In this document: in pieces, positions 8,750 to 16,261 of the stretch
Layout: each line of letters begins with the position of its first letter
Numbering within the stretch: the stretch's first letter is position 1
DNA from: Candidatus Magnetocorallium paracelense
GTDB lineage: Bacteria > Nitrospirota > Thermodesulfovibrionia > Thermodesulfovibrionales > Magnetobacteriaceae
Direction: 5' to 3'
DNA: 64,000 bases
NCBI GenBank assembly: GCA_029001845.1
Contig: JAREWP010000075.1
Coordinates: 1 to 64,000 of the forward strand
The notes under the pieces: model-generated
What the model saw: only the letters and a program-made list of their open reading frames with translations
What the model was told of the DNA's origin: nothing
Database searches by the model: none
Made by a program: the position numbers and the translations under genes

Positions 8750-8855
8750 ATTTAACGCCTTCAGCGGATGTCTTTAAATGTAGCCGCAGGCTTCAGCTTG
8801 CGCCCGCGTTCGGCTGACCAACGGTTCGTGCAGGCTAAAGCCTGCGACTACATTT
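8750..8855. repeat. Palindromic intergenic repeat, family A copy 2 (inverted)
   Basis: The reverse complement matches 2186-2290, including the asymmetric TTTAACGCCTTCAGCGGATG side. Flanking bases out to about 8895 also resemble the outside of copy 1. It occupies the gap before the corrinoid operon. Confidence 0.8.
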
Positions 8856-9072
8856 TTTTATCACCTGCAAAGCCGCATTAAAAATAAAAACTCCCGTGCA
8901 TTAAAGTATAACTCCCACACACACAGATTGTAGCACATACTGCCTGGCGTTTAGGCAATGCAAAAAATGGAGACAGGCACATTTCATTTTACCTCAGTTG
9001 GAGGGAATAATACAAAGAAATTTTGTAATTATTAATAAGAGAAAAACGCATCTGTCACAGACAATTTAACCT

Positions 9073-9102
9073 TTGTAAATAGGAAAGGAAAACTGCTATA
9101 GT
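9073..9102 (+). promoter_or_regulatory. Candidate sigma-70 promoter of the corrinoid operon
   Basis: TTGTAA at 9073-9078 and TATAGT at 9097-9102 are separated by 18 nt, about 55 nt before the first ATG of the operon. The match is moderate. I saw no cobalamin riboswitch fold in the leader. Confidence 0.35.
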
Positions 9103-9157
9103 AATTAAGAGGCAAAAAGCCGGGATATGTAATGGTTGTCCTTTTTTTTGTTTTCTT

Positions 9158-9781
9158 ATGAAAAAGTTAATCGATAATTTTATTAATGCTCTTCAATCAA
9201 TGGACAGGCTTGCCGTAAAGAGGCATATCGAAGAGCTGTCCGGGGAGCATAAACCTCTTTGGCTTATAGAAAATTTAATTGCTCCTGCACTTACTGCTTT
9301 AGGAGAAGGATGGGAAAGGGGTGACGTCGCTCTTTCTCAGGTATATATGAGCGGCAGAATTTGTGAGGAGCTTGTCGATTCCATTCTTCCGCCTGCCGAC
9401 AATGAGAGAAAAAATCAGCCTCCAATGGCGATAACCGTGCTTGAAGACTATCATATGCTTGGCAAACGTATTGTATACTCTGTGTTACGGGCAGGGGGCT
9501 TCGAGTTGACGGATTACGGAAGGCTTTCAACAGACGAACTCGTTGACAGAATAAATTCCGACAAACCTGAAGTGGTGCTCATTTCAGTGCTAATGCTGCC
9601 CTCTGCGTTGAAAATCGGAAAGGTAAAAGAGAATATAAATACAAGCACTAAAATAATAGCAGGAGGAGCGCCTTTTATTTTCGATAATGACTTGGGGAAA
9701 GAGGTGGGCGTGGACGAGGTCGGTAAAAACGCGTCGGACGCCATTGATATACTAAATAAACTGTCAAGGGTAAGCTCATAA
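9158..9781 (+). CDS. Corrinoid (B12-binding) methyltransferase-type protein
   Basis: A 207-residue protein with the two-part architecture of methyltransferase corrinoid proteins (MtaC/MtbC type). A helical cap spans about 1-80, then a B12-binding Rossmann domain. The cobalt-ligand motif DxHxxG is present as D97-Y-H99-M-L-G102, followed by the expected S143-V-L and G169-G-A-P. These proteins carry a methyl group on cobalt between two methyltransferases. It is the first gene of a six-gene operon, and its stop shares one base with the ATG of the UroD/MtaA-like gene. No substrate methyltransferase (MtaB type) or RamA-type activase is nearby, so a catabolic role is doubtful. The following three kinases suggest a sensory role, which is inference. 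Confidence 0.9.
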   Translation: MKKLIDNFINALQSMDRLAVKRHIEELSGEHKPLWLIENLIAPALTALGEGWERGDVALSQVYMSGRICEELVDSILPPADNERKNQPPMAITVLEDYHMLGKRIVYSVLRAGGFELTDYGRLSTDELVDRINSDKPEVVLISVLMLPSALKIGKVKENINTSTKIIAGGAPFIFDNDLGKEVGVDEVGKNASDAIDILNKLSRVSS

Positions 9782-10842
9782 TGTCTTCATATACTTCATT
9801 GACACGTGTTTTAACAACTTTAAGTCACAAAGAGCCTGACAGGGTTCCCTTTTTTCTCCTGGTGACCATGCACGGCGCAAAGGAGCTTGGAGTAACGATT
9901 AAGGAGTACTTTTCTAAAGCTGAAAACGTGGTTGAAGGTCAGACCCGCCTCAGAGAAAAATACAGACACGACTGTATCTACTCCTTTTTCTATGCACCCG
10001 TAGAGACAGAGGCTTTTGGAGGTGAAGTAATATACCATGATGACTGCCCTCCTAATTCGGGGATGCCGATTATCTCTTCTGAAAAGGACATAAAAAATCT
10101 TGTCGCTCCCAATGTTTATGACACAAAGTGTTTACTCAAAGTCCTGAAGGCAACTGAGATGCTGAAAGGGCGGACAGGCGACGATGCTCCTTTGATAGGC
10201 GTTGTAATGTCTCCTTTTTCTCTGCCTGTAATGCAAATGGGATTCGATAAATATTTAGAGATCATATATGAAAGACCTGACCTTTTCGATCTGTTGATGA
10301 AAATAAACGAGGATTTCTGTGTTCAATGGGCCAATGCTCAGATAGAAGCAGGTGCAACGGCAATCTGTTATTTTGATCCTCTCTCCTCACCGACAGTGAC
10401 AGATAGAAAAATTTTTCTGAAAACAGGCTTTGAAATCGCCAAACGGACCATAGCACAAATCAAAGGGCCTGTCGCCACTCATCTGGCGTCGGGGAGATGT
10501 CTCCCGATAATCGATGATCTGGTTAAAACCGGAACTGCCGTAGTCGGGACAAGCGCGATGGAAGATATTTCCCTTCTTAAGAATTCATGTCGAGGAAAAC
10601 TTACTGTTCTTGGTAATCTGAACGGCATCGAGATGCGCAGATGGACGTCCGATCAGGCAGAAGAGATTGTAAAAAACACTCTGGCAGGAGCCGGTCACGG
10701 CGGAGGGTTCATACTTTCCGATAATCACGGAGAAATCCCCTGGCAGGTTCCTGACAACGTCTTAATGGCGATTTCCGATGCAGTCCATAAGTGGGGAGTC
10801 TATCCTTTGGATTGGGTAGAGGATTATTACTCAAGTGTATAA
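9781..10842 (+). CDS. UroD/MtaA-family protein, likely partner of the corrinoid protein
   Basis: A 353-residue TIM-barrel protein of the uroporphyrinogen decarboxylase superfamily, in the branch that includes the corrinoid:coenzyme methyltransferases MtaA, MtbA and CmuA. Supporting text is LTRVLTTLSHKEPDRVPFF at the N-terminus, CYFDPLSSPT near 196, and LTVLGNLNGIEM near 274. In zinc methyltransferases of the family an HxCG motif binds zinc; here the position reads H234-L-A-S-G-R-C240, so the usual cysteine is alanine. The late cysteine is also replaced, by SDNHGEIPW near 313. The protein may therefore bind metal differently or not transfer methyl to a thiol. It overlaps its neighbours by 1 nt upstream and 8 nt downstream. 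Heme biosynthesis is unlikely given the context. Confidence 0.85.
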   Translation: MSSYTSLTRVLTTLSHKEPDRVPFFLLVTMHGAKELGVTIKEYFSKAENVVEGQTRLREKYRHDCIYSFFYAPVETEAFGGEVIYHDDCPPNSGMPIISSEKDIKNLVAPNVYDTKCLLKVLKATEMLKGRTGDDAPLIGVVMSPFSLPVMQMGFDKYLEIIYERPDLFDLLMKINEDFCVQWANAQIEAGATAICYFDPLSSPTVTDRKIFLKTGFEIAKRTIAQIKGPVATHLASGRCLPIIDDLVKTGTAVVGTSAMEDISLLKNSCRGKLTVLGNLNGIEMRRWTSDQAEEIVKNTLAGAGHGGGFILSDNHGEIPWQVPDNVLMAISDAVHKWGVYPLDWVEDYYSSV

Positions 10843-12697
10843 TCATTTATTAATGGTTTGTGACAACTTTGTCGATGAAATTGCTTCACTGAACCTTGAT
10901 TCGGACTTTGAGGGAATCGTTACAGCCTCCTTTCCCGCCCATTGCGGTATTCCTTCCATCTCATCCAGTAAACTGACCGATGTCATCAGGGAATATGATG
11001 GTGCTTATACCTGCTGCGATGTCTTTAGCGGCTCTTGCATTTATACAAACGATGGAGTCAATTTACAGGACTGCACCCTTACCAGACTGCCACAGTGTTT
11101 TTATCTGTTTGCAAACCACAAAATTATTGACGGATATCTTGAAAAGGGGGCCTACCTTTTAACACCCGGATGGCTGGGAAAGTGGAGAGATAAAATCGGC
11201 GCCATGGGGTTTGATCAGGAGCAGGCTCGTGAATTTTATGGCGAATCGATCAAAAGGCTTACTTTGCTGAATACGGGAGTAGGCGTCGATACATACGATA
11301 ATTTTTCCGATTTTGCGAATTTTCTGAACCTGCCGACCGATGTCGTACCTGTTGGCACAGAATACTTTCGTTTGTTTCTGACCAATTTTATTTTACAAAG
11401 AAAGCTCTCAGTCAATGAAAAAAGGAACAAAAAAGACTTATTGCACGAGAGGGAGAAATCATCAGGGTATGCAACAGCCATAGATCTTCTGAATACGCTG
11501 GCCCTCACAAAAAATGAGCCTAAAGTAATCCGACATATCATGGATGTCTTTAAAATGCTCTTTTCTCCCGGAAAACTCTTTTTTTTACCCCTCTATAATG
11601 GAAAACCCGGAGAAATCATCTCTGCACAGGATTCCAAATCTTTTAATACAAACATTGCGGAGAGTCTTGCCGTTTTTAATAAAGAATACCAACATACCTT
11701 ATCGGGCGCCGGTTTTCGCCTTTCCTTAAAAAACAGGGATGAAGTACTTGCCGTTATGGAAATAGACGATATCGCATTCCCCCAATACCTGGAGCCTTAC
11801 CTGAATATGGCTCTTAATATAGTGAATGTGTGTGCAATGGCCCTGGACAATGCCCGTGTCTATGAAAAACTATATATGCAAAACGCAGAGATAGTTGCTC
11901 AAAACAATCACTTACAGGAAACGCTCGACGAATTGCGTCTTACGCAACAACAGCTCATAGAAGCCGAAAAAATGGCCTATTTGGGAAACCTGGTGGCGGA
12001 AGTGGCCCATGAGATCAACACCCCTGTAGGAGTTGGCATAACCGCTGCCTCTGGTCTGACGGAAAAAACAAAAACCCTGGACGGCCTTTTCGGGGAGAAA
12101 AAAATGAAACGCTCCGATCTGGAGAGCTACCTCCTTTTTGCAGATAAAGCAGGCGCTCTCATCCTGAACAATCTGCAAAGAACCGCAGAACTGGTTAAAA
12201 GTTTCAAACAGGTTGCAGTCGATCAGGCCTGTGAAGAAAAAAGGCGCTTTCATTTTAGAAGTCACATACAAAAAATCATAGACTCACTTGAGCCGAAATT
12301 AAACTCGAAAAATATTATGATAAATCTCGATTGTGAAGAGCAAATAGAGATAGAGAGTTGTCCCGGACTATATGCGAAAATTTTTTCCAACTTGCTGCTT
12401 AATTCCTTTATTCACGGTTTTTCCGGCAGGGACAAGGGATATATAAATATAGATGTTGAATTTGTTAACAATACTCTCCACATAAGCTACAGGGACAACG
12501 GCTGCGGCATACCTGAGGATTTCCTGCCGCGAATATTCGATCCCTTTTTCACCACAGATAAGCAGACAGGCTCCGGACTCGGTATGCACATCGTGTATAA
12601 TATCATTATTCAAAAATTGAATGGCGTCATTAACTGTAACAGCGAACAAGGAAAAGGCGTATTATTTAATATCAATATTCCTATGAGCGAAATATAG
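10835..12697 (+). CDS. Histidine kinase with DUF1638-like N-terminal domain and GAF
   Basis: A 620-residue soluble histidine kinase. Residues 1-190 resemble DUF1638, a cysteine-rich domain of unknown function found with corrinoid methyltransferase genes. Seven cysteines lie in the first 90 residues (C9, C37, C60, C61, C68, C80, C88), and the family-like ending GAYLLTPGWLGKW is at 105-117. A divergent GAF domain covers about 205-345 and a coiled coil 345-380. Then comes the kinase core with H392 in AEVAHEINTPVGV, N-box SNLLLNSFIHGF, G1 YRDNGCGIP and G2 GSGLGMHIV. The start overlaps the UroD-like gene by 8 nt. Fusing a corrinoid-associated domain to a kinase suggests it reads the state of the upstream protein pair. 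The DUF1638 assignment comes from remembered motifs. Confidence 0.85.
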   Translation: MYNHLLMVCDNFVDEIASLNLDSDFEGIVTASFPAHCGIPSISSSKLTDVIREYDGAYTCCDVFSGSCIYTNDGVNLQDCTLTRLPQCFYLFANHKIIDGYLEKGAYLLTPGWLGKWRDKIGAMGFDQEQAREFYGESIKRLTLLNTGVGVDTYDNFSDFANFLNLPTDVVPVGTEYFRLFLTNFILQRKLSVNEKRNKKDLLHEREKSSGYATAIDLLNTLALTKNEPKVIRHIMDVFKMLFSPGKLFFLPLYNGKPGEIISAQDSKSFNTNIAESLAVFNKEYQHTLSGAGFRLSLKNRDEVLAVMEIDDIAFPQYLEPYLNMALNIVNVCAMALDNARVYEKLYMQNAEIVAQNNHLQETLDELRLTQQQLIEAEKMAYLGNLVAEVAHEINTPVGVGITAASGLTEKTKTLDGLFGEKKMKRSDLESYLLFADKAGALILNNLQRTAELVKSFKQVAVDQACEEKRRFHFRSHIQKIIDSLEPKLNSKNIMINLDCEEQIEIESCPGLYAKIFSNLLLNSFIHGFSGRDKGYINIDVEFVNNTLHISYRDNGCGIPEDFLPRIFDPFFTTDKQTGSGLGMHIVYNIIIQKLNGVINCNSEQGKGVLFNINIPMSEI

Positions 12698-12699
12698 AA

Positions 12700-14865
12700 A
12701 TGTTTGATTCCGATATAGAAGATATCTTTGCCGAAGAGGATCCCGTCGATTCCTCGAAAAAACCTGAATCATGGAAAATTTTGGTAGTTGATGATGACGA
12801 AGACGTACATACAGTCACTCATCTCTCTCTTGAAGATGTCGTTTTTAAAGATAAATCAATAGAGATACTGGACGCCTATTCTGCGCAAGAGGGAATGAAT
12901 ATCTTTCGTGAGCAACAGGATATCGCCCTGATACTCTTGGATGTTGTGATGGAGGCTTACACCTCAGGACTCGATTTGATTAAATTTATACGTGAAGAGC
13001 TGAAAAACAATATCGTCAGAATAGTCCTGAGAACCGGTCAGCCCGGATACGCCCCTGAGAAAAAGGTAATGCTCGATTACGAGATAGACGATTACAAGAC
13101 AAAAACCGAATTGACTCACGACCATTTGTTTACAGTGGTTATTTCCAATCTTCGTTCATATAATGCTCTTAAAAGACTTGATGAATATAACAGGAGACTG
13201 GAAAACATGGTGGAAGAGAAGGTCGGGGAACTAAAAAGAATTAATTCCTATCTCCAAAAGGCGGAAGAGGAATTAAGACGGTCTAACATCCAATTGGAAC
13301 TGCGAGTGAAAGAAAGAACTGTTGAGCTTATAGAAGCCAACAAAAAACTCCGTGAAGCTCAACGCATTGCACGTCTTGGAAGTTGGGAGTGGGACATAGA
13401 AAAAAATACATTCAAATGCTCCAATGAAATATGCAGTATATTCGGTTTAAAAGGACAAGAGTATAAAGCAACTTATGATACTTTTCTAAATGCCATGCAT
13501 CCTGAAGATATGGCCTATGTAAAAAAAACCGTAAATAATGCTTTAAATAACAGCACCCCATATTCTATGGACTATCGAATCATATTGCCGGACAACTCAA
13601 TCTGTTTTGCCCATGAGGAAGGGAAGGTCTTTTGCGATGAAAAGGGAAATCCGATACGAATGATAGGAACGGTTAATGATGTGACTGCCATCAGGAAAGC
13701 TCATATAAAAATCGAAGAAGAGATCAGGTATCGTTTACATATAGAAGACAGTCTGGTCCTGTTATCAAGAACATTCGCAGCGACAGAAAGTCCTGACTTT
13801 TCGAAAACTCTTGTTTTTTTAAGAGACCTCTTTAAAATACATAATGCATGGATATTTATTTTTAATGGTGATGACGCTTGCGTGAGGAAAATGTATTCTA
13901 TCGGTGAGGGAGAAAAGAATCAGCCGGAGAATTTTCAAGAACAAAGAAATCATTTCCCCTGGTTTTATAAAAGAGTCATGCAACTTGAAAACATCGTAAT
14001 ATACGATACCGATAACATGTTGGAGGAAGCCGGGAGGGAAAAGCAATTTCTATTAACTCACAATGTAAAATCTTTCTTAGGTGTTCCCATTAACATTAGC
14101 AGAGACAGGATTTACGGATTTACGGCAATAGGATCAATCGACAGAGGTCATGATTGGTCTAAAGAGAATTTACGAGTACTCCGTATTGTTAATGAAATGA
14201 TGGCGAATTATTTTAATAGAAAGGAATCACAGGAAGAGATTATAAGACGTCTTGGAGAAAAAGAGGTGCTTCTAAAGGAAATCCATCACCGGGTTAAAAA
14301 TAATCTGCAGCTGGTTACTTCTTTGCTCTATCTTCAATCAACAAGGATAACTAACAAGGAAGTAAAAGAGATTCTTAATGAGAGTCAAAACCGAATACAA
14401 TCAATGGCAATCATTCATGAAAAACTCTATCAATCGGAAAACTTCGCGAGCATTAATGTCAGAGACTATTTTGAAGAATTAAGTAGTATGCTTTTTAATA
14501 CATATAGAGATAAATTAGGGGTTGTAAACTTAAAGTTAAGTATTGATAACATACAGATTGGCATTACGCAGGCAATTCCCTGTGGATTGATTATAAACGA
14601 GCTGATATCCAACTCCTTGAAATATGCATTCTCCAATATAGATAAGCAACAGGGAGAGATTGAGATTCGTATGACACAAAACAAGAATGAAAAAAAGTAT
14701 ACTTTAGTCGTCAAAGATAATGGAATCGGTTTCCCTGAAGAGATAGACTTTAGAAAAGCAAAATCATTGGGAATGACACTTTTAACAGCACTTTCCACAA
14801 AACAACTCAGAGGGAACATAGAACTTAATAATACAAATGGAACAGAGTTTATCATTGTTTTCTAA
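12700..14865 (+). CDS. REC-PAS-GAF histidine kinase of the HisKA_2 type
   Basis: A 721-residue cytoplasmic kinase that begins with a receiver. The REC domain (about 25-155) has acidic residues in VVDDDEDVH and phosphoacceptor D81. It is the variant, with RTGQPGYAPEKKV and DDYKTKTELT, that usually precedes DUF3369 regions. A coiled coil covers about 160-215, a PAS domain 222-340 (RIARLGSWEWDIEKN) and a GAF domain about 350-510. The HisKA_2 phosphoacceptor EIHHRVKNNLQ has H530 next to R531, and an HATPase domain with VKDNGIGFP closes the protein. It begins 2 nt after the preceding kinase. The receiver could take phosphate from the DUF1638-like kinase and control this kinase's output. Its first 155 residues are nearly duplicated in the next gene. 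Confidence 0.92.
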   Translation: MFDSDIEDIFAEEDPVDSSKKPESWKILVVDDDEDVHTVTHLSLEDVVFKDKSIEILDAYSAQEGMNIFREQQDIALILLDVVMEAYTSGLDLIKFIREELKNNIVRIVLRTGQPGYAPEKKVMLDYEIDDYKTKTELTHDHLFTVVISNLRSYNALKRLDEYNRRLENMVEEKVGELKRINSYLQKAEEELRRSNIQLELRVKERTVELIEANKKLREAQRIARLGSWEWDIEKNTFKCSNEICSIFGLKGQEYKATYDTFLNAMHPEDMAYVKKTVNNALNNSTPYSMDYRIILPDNSICFAHEEGKVFCDEKGNPIRMIGTVNDVTAIRKAHIKIEEEIRYRLHIEDSLVLLSRTFAATESPDFSKTLVFLRDLFKIHNAWIFIFNGDDACVRKMYSIGEGEKNQPENFQEQRNHFPWFYKRVMQLENIVIYDTDNMLEEAGREKQFLLTHNVKSFLGVPINISRDRIYGFTAIGSIDRGHDWSKENLRVLRIVNEMMANYFNRKESQEEIIRRLGEKEVLLKEIHHRVKNNLQLVTSLLYLQSTRITNKEVKEILNESQNRIQSMAIIHEKLYQSENFASINVRDYFEELSSMLFNTYRDKLGVVNLKLSIDNIQIGITQAIPCGLIINELISNSLKYAFSNIDKQQGEIEIRMTQNKNEKKYTLVVKDNGIGFPEEIDFRKAKSLGMTLLTALSTKQLRGNIELNNTNGTEFIIVF

Positions 14866-14931
14866 AGAGGCGGCAAAAAAATGCTCTTCCACAAATCCTT
14901 CATTTTATATGAACACTGAAAAAATATAAAC

Positions 14932-16233
14932 ATGTCCGCTTTCGATATAGAAGAAATTTTTGCAGAAGAGAATTCCGTCGATTCCTCGAATAAATCTGAA
15001 TCGTGGAAAATTCTGGTAGTCGACGATGACGAAGACGTACATACAGTCACTCATCTTTCTTTAGATGATGTCGTCTTTAAAAAAAAATCGATAGAGATAC
15101 TGGACGCCTATTCTGCTCAAGAGGGGATGAACATCTTTCGTGAGCAACAGGATATTGCTCTGATACTCCTGGATGTTGTGATGGAAGCCTACTCCTCAGG
15201 ACTCGATTTAATTAAGTTTATACGTGAAGACTTGAAAAACAATATCGTCCGTATCGTACTGAGAACCGGTCAGCCCGGATACGCCCCGGAGAAAAAGGTA
15301 ATTCTCGATTACGAGATAGATGATTACAGAACAAAAACCGAATTGACTCACGAACATTTGTTTACATTGGTCATTTCCAATCTTCGTTCATATAATGCTT
15401 TTAAAAGACTTGATGAATACGGCAGGAGACTTGAAGATATGGTGGAGGAAAAAACAAAGGAACTAAAAAAAATCAATTCCGATCTTCAAAGCGAGAAGGA
15501 AAAACGTATGGAAAAGGAGATGATGTTAATGCAGCAGTCCAGGCTGGCTTCTGTTGGGGAGATGATAGCAGCGATCGCTCATCAGTGGAGACAGCCTTTG
15601 AATGCCGTGGGCCTCGTTATTCAGGATCTGAAAGACGCCTATGTTCATAATGAATTTACAGCGGAATATCTCTATAAGGCTGTAAACAAAAGCATGACGC
15701 AGCTTAATTACATGTCAAATACAATCAATGACTTCAAGAACTTTTTTAAGCCCTCAAAGACAGAGAGTCTCTTTAAACCCGATCAAGCGATAAAGGACTC
15801 TCTATCCATCATTTCTGCTCAACTAAAAAATAATTTTATCAAAATCGACTATCAAAACAAAGCAATGAAGGAGACACTTATTAGGGGTTATCCCAGCGAA
15901 TTCGCACAGGTCATAATCAATATATTGAACAATGCCAGAGACGCCATTCTCGATGCAAGGGAAAAAGGAACCTTATCGAGGAACGAGGGAGAGATCGCTA
16001 TTGAGATGTATAATAATGACAAAGGCACGGTTATCGACATAAGTGACGATGCAGGTGAGATTCCTGATCAGATATTAAATAGAATATTCGATCCCTACTT
16101 TACAACAAAGGAATCGCACAAAGGAACGGGAATAGGATTATATGTAGCAAAAACGATAATAGAGACCAATATGGGCGGAAAGCTTTTAGTGGAAAACAGA
16201 GAAGGAAGCGTGACTTTTACAATTGAACTGTGA
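14932..16233 (+). CDS. REC-histidine kinase with duplicated receiver
   Basis: A 433-residue protein with a receiver at 25-155 (phosphoacceptor D81) that is nearly identical to that of the preceding gene. A coiled coil covers about 155-200, followed by a HisKA domain with H217 in IAHQWRQPLNA and an HATPase domain. The N-box EFAQVIINILNNARDA and G2 KGTGIGLYV are normal. The G1 box reads SDDAGEIP instead of the usual DNGGGI, so two of its glycines are replaced and ATP binding may be weak. It begins 66 nt after the previous stop with no strong ribosome site. The pair looks like a branch or sink in one phosphorelay. No DNA-binding response regulator occurs in the operon. Confidence 0.9.
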   Translation: MSAFDIEEIFAEENSVDSSNKSESWKILVVDDDEDVHTVTHLSLDDVVFKKKSIEILDAYSAQEGMNIFREQQDIALILLDVVMEAYSSGLDLIKFIREDLKNNIVRIVLRTGQPGYAPEKKVILDYEIDDYRTKTELTHEHLFTLVISNLRSYNAFKRLDEYGRRLEDMVEEKTKELKKINSDLQSEKEKRMEKEMMLMQQSRLASVGEMIAAIAHQWRQPLNAVGLVIQDLKDAYVHNEFTAEYLYKAVNKSMTQLNYMSNTINDFKNFFKPSKTESLFKPDQAIKDSLSIISAQLKNNFIKIDYQNKAMKETLIRGYPSEFAQVIINILNNARDAILDAREKGTLSRNEGEIAIEMYNNDKGTVIDISDDAGEIPDQILNRIFDPYFTTKESHKGTGIGLYVAKTIIETNMGGKLLVENREGSVTFTIEL

Positions 16234-16261
16234 ACATGACTGTCTGTGGTACGTACGATAA

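Noticed and set aside
8961-9000. Possible sigma-54 promoter (GGCAC ... ) before the corrinoid operon
   Set aside because: The second half does not contain the GC of the -12 element at the right distance; a moderate sigma-70 match lies closer to the gene.
8860-9157. Cobalamin riboswitch before the corrinoid gene
   Set aside because: I could not find the conserved B12-box words or the expected fold; the gap holds a family A repeat and AT-rich DNA.
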